In this document: positions 46,911-51,083 of the stretch, piece after piece
How the letters are laid out: every line of letters begins with the position of its first letter
Position numbering within the stretch: the first letter of the stretch is position 1
From: JBOICV01 sp050740255
GTDB taxonomy: Bacteria; Pseudomonadota; Gammaproteobacteria; Nevskiales; JBOICV01
Length of the DNA stretch: 51,083 bases
NCBI GenBank assembly: GCA_050740255.1
Contig: JBOICV010000100.1
Location: 1 to 51,083, forward strand
Direction of reading: 5' to 3'
Notes under the pieces: generated by a model
Databases searched by the model: none
What the model saw: only the letters and a program-made list of their open reading frames with translations
Told to the model about the DNA's origin: nothing
Made by a program: the position numbers and the translations under genes

Positions 46911-47246
46911 TTATAACACCAGCTTCTTCAGATGATTCTGCATCTGCACGCTGTGCACCAGCGTGATCCCCGCGCGCATTACCGCAGCGACGTGCACCGC
47001 CTCCATCATCTGTTCGGGGTTCGCCCCGGTTTCCAAGCAGGCGGTGGTGTAGGCATCAATGCAGTAAGGACATTGCTCGGAATGGGAGATCGCCAGCGCA
47101 ATCAGCGCTTTCTCGCGCCGGCTGAGGGCGCCGTCCTTGCCGGTTACTTCGTTGTAATACTTGAAAAATTCATCGGCTAACGGTTTGGCGTGCTGGCCGA
47201 TCTGGCCGAACTTCTTGAGGTCTTCGGACTGGTAGTAGTCGCCCAT
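46911..47246 (-). CDS. AhpD-like peroxidase associated with arsenosugar clusters
   Basis: A 111-residue protein of the CMD/AhpD fold: LSRREKALIALAISHSEQCPYCIDAYTTACLETGANPEQMMEAVHVAAVMRAG has the complete E-x-x-C59-P-Y-C62 active site with downstream His residues. Small AhpD-like proteins of this type are repeatedly found beside arsS and annotated as arsenosugar-biosynthesis-associated. Unlike the CMD protein at 1470, it has both cysteines and is likely active as a thiol peroxidase or disulphide reductase. Confidence 0.9.
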   Translation of the reverse strand: MGDYYQSEDLKKFGQIGQHAKPLADEFFKYYNEVTGKDGALSRREKALIALAISHSEQCPYCIDAYTTACLETGANPEQMMEAVHVAAVMRAGITLVHSVQMQNHLKKLVL

Positions 47247-47304
47247 AGCCGGTCAGCCTTCTGATCAGGATAATCCAGCCTAGCATCGCGCCGGCCATGC
47301 GGCA

Positions 47305-48129
47305 CTACTTGGCCGCGTTCAGGCTCCAGTCGTACTGATCGCCGCCGATTCTCGTGATGCCTTCCAGCTCCTTCATCAAGGCCGGCTTGGCGTACTGCCT
47401 CAGATGTTTCAGGACTGCCGCATCCGTGCCGCCAAAATCGGATTTGAACCAGACGTAAATGCTGGAAACATAGAGTTTGCCCTTCGCAACGCGCGCGCCG
47501 CGCAGGGAATTGATGTAGCTGCGGGCGCCAGTCTCAGCCAGTGCTTTGAAGTTGTTGGCCGCGTACGCCTGATCAGCGAGATTCGGGCAACCGACCGAAG
47601 CGCAGTTCACGGTGTAGTGGATCAGCGCATCCTTCCAGATGGGGCGCAGAATGCGGTGCTCGATCTCGTCCAGGCTCAAGTCCTGATCCTGCACTTTCAG
47701 GAATTTGCTCGACCACGGGCCGCCGCCGCCAAACACGCTTTTTTTGCCCAGTTTGATATCGCGGATACTGGCCACCGGGTAATGATCCAGCACGACCTTG
47801 ATGGTCGCGGCGTTGTACAGATTGATCCAGAAAGCGCGCTGCTCGTTGCGGTTGTACCGGTCTATTTCAGTGCGTTGCAGCGCGGTCAGATAGAGCTCCA
47901 GCAGCCGCTTGTCGGCCGGGCTTACCGCGCCATAGCCGAACCGGTTCAGATCGCTCTCCGCCGGCGTGATGTATTTCTTGAGCAGGCCGTCCCAGGTCTT
48001 GTGATCAATCGTCGCCCTGGACTTCGCGTCATGCGTCGTCCAACGCTCCCATAGTTCGGCCTTGGGTGCAGCCAGCGCGCTAAGGGAGAACATCAGGCCC
48101 GCCGCCAACCATAAAGTAGGTCGCACCAT
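47305..48129 (-). CDS. Exported DUF547-domain protein
   Basis: A 274-residue protein with a signal peptide (LWLAAGLMFSLSALAAP). The DUF547 core includes DRYNRNEQRAFWINLYNAATIKVVLDHYP, SIRDIKLGKKSVFGGGGPWSSKFLKVQDQDLSLDEIEHRILRPIWKDALIHYTVNCASVGCPNL and the acidic YVSSIYVWFKSDFGG. The H-x3-NCASxGCP motif recalls a papain-like Cys/His arrangement proposed for DUF547. Function is unknown. It is the first gene of the arsenic-linked minus-strand set. Confidence 0.9.
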   Translation of the reverse strand: MVRPTLWLAAGLMFSLSALAAPKAELWERWTTHDAKSRATIDHKTWDGLLKKYITPAESDLNRFGYGAVSPADKRLLELYLTALQRTEIDRYNRNEQRAFWINLYNAATIKVVLDHYPVASIRDIKLGKKSVFGGGGPWSSKFLKVQDQDLSLDEIEHRILRPIWKDALIHYTVNCASVGCPNLADQAYAANNFKALAETGARSYINSLRGARVAKGKLYVSSIYVWFKSDFGGTDAAVLKHLRQYAKPALMKELEGITRIGGDQYDWSLNAAK

Positions 48130-48140
48130 ACGCTAATGAC

Positions 48141-48158
48141 CACTTGCGAGGCCGCAAG
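48141..48158. promoter_or_regulatory. Perfect inverted repeat upstream of the arsenic cluster
   Basis: ACTTGCG-AGGC-CGCAAGT (7-bp arms) lies 11 bp upstream of the DUF547 start. A second, shorter hairpin (ACCTGC-GCA-GCAGGT, 48184-48198) abuts the preceding gene's stop. The first is a candidate operator for the cluster's ArsR-family protein or a leader hairpin; there is no T tract, so it is not a typical terminator. Confidence 0.35.
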
Positions 48159-48198
48159 TTTCAAGCAAACCTTTGTGAGCAACACCTGCGCAGCAGGT

Positions 48199-49149
48199 TT
48201 ACGCAGGCGCCTGCGGCGAGGGCATGCGGCTATTCAACCACCCGATGAAATCCCGGGTGATTTCGTCGCGGTTGATCTCGTTGAAGGGTTCGTGCCGGGT
48301 TTCGGGATAAAGCCGTAAATCCACGTCCTGAATGCCTGCCTGCAGATAGACCAGTTGGAGCTTTTTGGGGCCGCGGCCGAAACGGCCGACCGGATCCCGC
48401 GCACCTGCGAATAGGTAAATCGGCAGGGTCTTGGGGATACGCGCGCGTGCTTCGCGGTTGCGGATGCGGCCCAGCCCGGTCAGCACGTCGGTCCACAACT
48501 GCGCCGAGCAATCGAAGCCGCAATACGGATCCCTGGTGTATTTGTCAACTTCTTCGGGGTCACGCGACAACCAGTCGTAAGGCGTGCGGGCCGGCTCGAA
48601 GGATTTGTTGAAACCGCCGAAGAACAATTTCTGCAGAATGCGGCTGCGCCCCCGCACACCCATGCGCAGCGCCTCAAAGTCGGCAATGGCGAGCGCGATG
48701 CGGCGTAGGGGTCCGGTGGAGTAATCGGTGGCGCTTAGCGCGCAGGCCGCAATCGTGCCGCCGTATAGCGACATGTAGTGCTGTGAAATGAAGGAGCCCA
48801 TGCTGTGGCCGAGCAGACAGACCGGCAGCCCGGGATAGGTTCGGTGAATCAACTGGTTGATATCGGAGACATCCGACAGCACCAGTTGCCAGCCGTCGAG
48901 GTCCGCAAAATGGCCGAGCTTTTCGAGTGTGCCGGCGGTACGGCCATGGCCGCGCAAATCCTGCGCATAGACGACGTACCCGGCCTCGGTCAGCGCCTCC
49001 GCCAGGCGCTGGTAGCGGTGGCCGTGCTCGGCAACGCCATGCACGATTTGCACGACGCCGCGGGGGTTTACGCCCTCGTCCGGCAGCCAGATATGGCCGC
49101 GCAGCTCGACCCGATCCAGCGTGTTGTGCCGCAGCTCGATTTGCTTCAG
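48199..49149 (-). CDS. Monoacylglycerol-lipase-like alpha/beta hydrolase, probable CTG start
   Basis: A hydrolase with VVQIVHGVAEHGHRYQRLAEALTEAGYVVYAQDLRGHGRT, nucleophile LLGHSMGSFISQHY, acid YLFAGARDPVGRFG and His in LYPETRHEPFNEINRDE, as in the monoglyceride lipase/PldB group. Homology-like sequence (LRHNTLDRVELRGHIWLPDEGVNPRG) extends about 30 residues upstream of the first GTG at 49053, with no ATG, GTG or TTG available. A CTG at 49147-49149 with AGGGG 5 nt upstream is the best start (316 residues). A frameshift near the 5' end is the alternative. Divergent from glpK. Confidence 0.8.
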   Translation of the reverse strand: MKQIELRHNTLDRVELRGHIWLPDEGVNPRGVVQIVHGVAEHGHRYQRLAEALTEAGYVVYAQDLRGHGRTAGTLEKLGHFADLDGWQLVLSDVSDINQLIHRTYPGLPVCLLGHSMGSFISQHYMSLYGGTIAACALSATDYSTGPLRRIALAIADFEALRMGVRGRSRILQKLFFGGFNKSFEPARTPYDWLSRDPEEVDKYTRDPYCGFDCSAQLWTDVLTGLGRIRNREARARIPKTLPIYLFAGARDPVGRFGRGPKKLQLVYLQAGIQDVDLRLYPETRHEPFNEINRDEITRDFIGWLNSRMPSPQAPA

Positions 49150-49245
49150 GGCATCCCCTAGAGCTTGATTTCAGTTGACCTGGCGCGTCCGCCTGTTCAT
49201 TCTCACAGGCGCAAAGCCAGCACATAATACCGGGAAGGGGGCGCG

Positions 49246-50718
49246 ATGGCTTATCTCCTCGCGATAGATCAGGGAACGACCAGCAGCCGCGCCATCGTCT
49301 TCGACCGCGCCGGCCGCATCCTCGGGCGCGGACAGCGCGAGCTGCCGCAAATCTTTCCGGCCGATGGTTGGGTCGAGCACAACGCCCTGCAAATCTGGGA
49401 TGACGTTATCGCGGTGGTCAAGACCGCGTTGCGCGAAGCGCGCGTCAGTCCGACCGATATCGCCTGCTGCGGCATCACCAATCAGCGCGAAACCACCGTG
49501 CTGTGGGATCGCAAGAGCGGCCAGCCCTTGCACAACGCCATTGTCTGGCAGGACCGGCGCACCGCCGAGGTCTGCGCCAAGCTCAAACGCAAAGAGCGAT
49601 GGGTTACCCAGCGCACCGGCCTGCTGCTGGACCCCTATTTTTCCGCCACCAAACTCGCTTGGCTGCTGGATCACGTGCCCGGCGCACGTAAACGCGCGGA
49701 AAAAGGCGAACTGGCCTTCGGCACGATAGATTCCTGGCTATTGTGGAAGCTGACCAATGGCAAGGTGCACGCCACCGACGCCAGCAACGCCGCGCGTACC
49801 TTGCTGTTCAATATCAAAACTCAGAAATGGGACGATGCACTGCTAAAGTTTTTCAAGATTCCGCGCGCGCTGCTGCCGGAAGTGCGCGACAACGTGGCCG
49901 ATTATGGTCGCACCGATCCGCGCCTGTTCGGCGCTGCGATGCCGATCGGCGCCATGGTTGGCGATCAGCAGGCCGCCACCGTCGGTCAGGCCTGCTTTGA
50001 AAAGGGCATGATTAAAAGCACCTACGGCACCGGCTGCTTCATGGTGCTCAACATCGGCAGCAAGCCGATGCTCTCAAAGAATCGCCTGCTCACCACCGTT
50101 GCGTATCGCCTCAACGGCAAAACCACTTACGCTCTGGAAGGCAGCATCTTCGTCGCCGGTGCGGCGGTGCAGTGGCTGCGCGACGCGATGAAGCTGATCA
50201 AGAAAGCTTCAGAATGCGAGGAACACGCCATCGCCGTGCCGAACACTGGCGGCGTCTATCTCGTGCCGGCCTTTACCGGTCTTGGCGCACCCTACTGGGA
50301 TCCGGGCGCACGCGGCGCCGTGCTGGGATTGACGCGCGACAGCGACATACATCACATCGTGCGCGCGGCGCTGGAAAGCGTCTGTTACCAGACGCGCGAT
50401 CTGCTCATTGCTATGCAAAAAGACGCGGTCAAGCCTCGCGAGTTGCGCGTGGATGGCGGCATGGTGGTCAACGACTGGCTGGTGCAATTCCTAGCCGACA
50501 TCCTGCAGATTCCGGTCGAGCGCCCGGCGGTGGTCGAGACCACAGCGCTCGGCGCGGCCTATCTGGCCGGCCTGCAATGCGGCATGTACAAATCGCTCGG
50601 TCAAATCGCAGCGTTATGGGCCAGCAATCGTCGGTTCGAGCCGAAGCGCGAGAAAAAAGAAGCCGACAAGCTTTATTCCGGGTGGCTAAACGCCGTGGAG
50701 CGTGTTAGAAGCGTATAG
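49246..50718 (+). CDS. glpK: Glycerol kinase
   Basis: A 490-residue FGGY-family kinase that makes sn-glycerol 3-phosphate from glycerol and ATP. Visible are LLAIDQGTTSSRAIVFDRAG (phosphate 1), WVEHNALQIW, GITNQRETTVLWD, AIVWQDRRT, DASNAARTLLFNI, GDQQAATVGQACFEKGMIKSTYGTGCFMVLN (adenine site) and LRVDGGMVVNDWLVQFLADI. A GGAAGGGGG ribosome site precedes the ATG. No glpF, glpD or glpR is in the window. The divergent lipase-like hydrolase could release glycerol. Confidence 0.97.
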   Translation: MAYLLAIDQGTTSSRAIVFDRAGRILGRGQRELPQIFPADGWVEHNALQIWDDVIAVVKTALREARVSPTDIACCGITNQRETTVLWDRKSGQPLHNAIVWQDRRTAEVCAKLKRKERWVTQRTGLLLDPYFSATKLAWLLDHVPGARKRAEKGELAFGTIDSWLLWKLTNGKVHATDASNAARTLLFNIKTQKWDDALLKFFKIPRALLPEVRDNVADYGRTDPRLFGAAMPIGAMVGDQQAATVGQACFEKGMIKSTYGTGCFMVLNIGSKPMLSKNRLLTTVAYRLNGKTTYALEGSIFVAGAAVQWLRDAMKLIKKASECEEHAIAVPNTGGVYLVPAFTGLGAPYWDPGARGAVLGLTRDSDIHHIVRAALESVCYQTRDLLIAMQKDAVKPRELRVDGGMVVNDWLVQFLADILQIPVERPAVVETTALGAAYLAGLQCGMYKSLGQIAALWASNRRFEPKREKKEADKLYSGWLNAVERVRSV

Positions 50719-51083
50719 CTTGAGAAGCTTAGGAATGCGAATGACGTATTTTCCGGCATTCGTGACGTTATTATTTTATTGAATCTATTTATTTCAATGA
50801 GTTACAAGAAGTATGACAAGATTATACGTCATTTCGGATAAGTTTTGCGTCACTGGCCTGACGCCTAATTGTAGTTGGGCGCCGCCGTGTTGATGGGATC
50901 TAGAGAGTTTCGGCATGACTTCCACTGCCAGCCATCTGGCCAAGATTCACTGCGAAGCAGCGCATGGTCCGGCTCGTCATCGAAGAGCGCTGAGCGGGGC
51001 CACGGTTGTTCATGTCTCAACCATTCACAGCATGAGCGTGCTGGCGGTAAGGTTCGGCACATGAGCAACCATCACTCAACGGC
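50719..51083. other. Non-coding 3' end with AT-rich inverted repeat
   Basis: No convincing gene is present. After glpK the sequence becomes AT-rich (to about 50850). AATGACGTAT (50740-50749) and its exact inverse ATACGTCATT (50824-50833) bracket an A/T-rich centre. A separate hairpin GCGTCA-CTGGCC-TGACGC is at 50847-50864. The remaining stretch to the edge is not recognised; a 67-codon minus-strand frame there has no coding character. Confidence 0.5.

Noticed and set aside
50859..50885. Integron attC-like GCCTAA...TTGGGC near the right end
   Set aside because: Only about 20 bp, mismatched arms and no second box pair; too short for an attC site, and no integrase is seen.
50865..51068. 67-codon minus-strand frame at the right edge
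   Set aside because: No motif, no clear ribosome site and no coding-like composition; treated as non-coding.
1..51083. CRISPR arrays, tRNA, rRNA, prophage or intact transposase genes
   Set aside because: None seen on reading both strands; the repeats present are REP-like or MITE-like and carry no spacer regularity.

Overview
The window is about 51 kb of GC-rich, densely coding chromosome from a gammaproteobacterium. The support is gene content and order: hisB-H-A-F-I-E followed by tatABC, plsB, mlaA, a Pseudomonas-type homoserine kinase, an aspartate-rich (non-Cys) hemB, a CsrB/RsmZ-type small RNA with a GacA-type box, and dispersed REP-like palindromes beginning with GTAG. I cannot name the genus. 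No rRNA, tRNA, CRISPR array, prophage or complete insertion sequence was seen.

Layout. 1-3.9 kb: 5' part of prfC running off the left edge, a divergent HxlR regulator/carboxymuconolactone-decarboxylase pair, a membrane protein, acylphosphatase, and two coupled c-type cytochromes. 4-8 kb: a secreted DUF255 thioredoxin-like protein, then a three-gene bufferin/HvfABC-type metallophore operon (Cys-rich precursor with EGKCG repeats, MNIO/DUF692 enzyme, DUF2063 partner). 8-13.4 kb: glycine-zipper protein, rmuC, an unknown beta-barrel/lipoprotein pair, and an orphan parB. 13.5-19.4 kb: an envelope-lipid block (PlsC-like acyltransferase, atypical SDR, MlaA, protein-kinase-like protein, PlsB). 19.4-29.5 kb: alpha/beta hydrolase, aldehyde dehydrogenase, orphan histidine kinase, thrB, and a tightly overlapping minus-strand operon (two LpxL-like acyltransferases, small membrane protein, haloalkane dehalogenase, SDR, SdiA-regulated protein). 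29.57-29.83 kb: a small RNA with GGA-loop hairpins, terminator and GacA-type box. 29.8-35.5 kb: dtd, hisBHAFIE and tatABC. 35.4-39.7 kb: aroE, a GST-like gene, hemB, a fatty-acid-hydroxylase-type protein and an unusual coiled-coil/pilin fusion.

39.7-48.1 kb is a minus-strand arsenic cluster. In transcription order it reads DUF547, AhpD-like peroxidase, thioredoxin-like protein, arsM, arsS (arsenosugar radical SAM), pstS, pstC, pstA, pstB, an ArsR-family regulator, and glutathione peroxidase. Read together, PstSCAB would import arsenate or phosphate, ArsM would methylate arsenic, ArsS would take it towards arsenosugars, and the thiol enzymes would manage redox stress. A monoacylglycerol-lipase-like hydrolase and glpK (glycerol kinase) follow, and the window closes in a non-coding AT-rich stretch.

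A recurring theme is how far short dispersed repeats have entered genes. A REP lies in frame in prfC. Repeats form the N-terminal extensions of the DUF2063 protein and of PstA. Repeats starting with GTAG supply two stop codons. A 145-bp element with 12-bp terminal inverted repeats ends on the hisA start codon.
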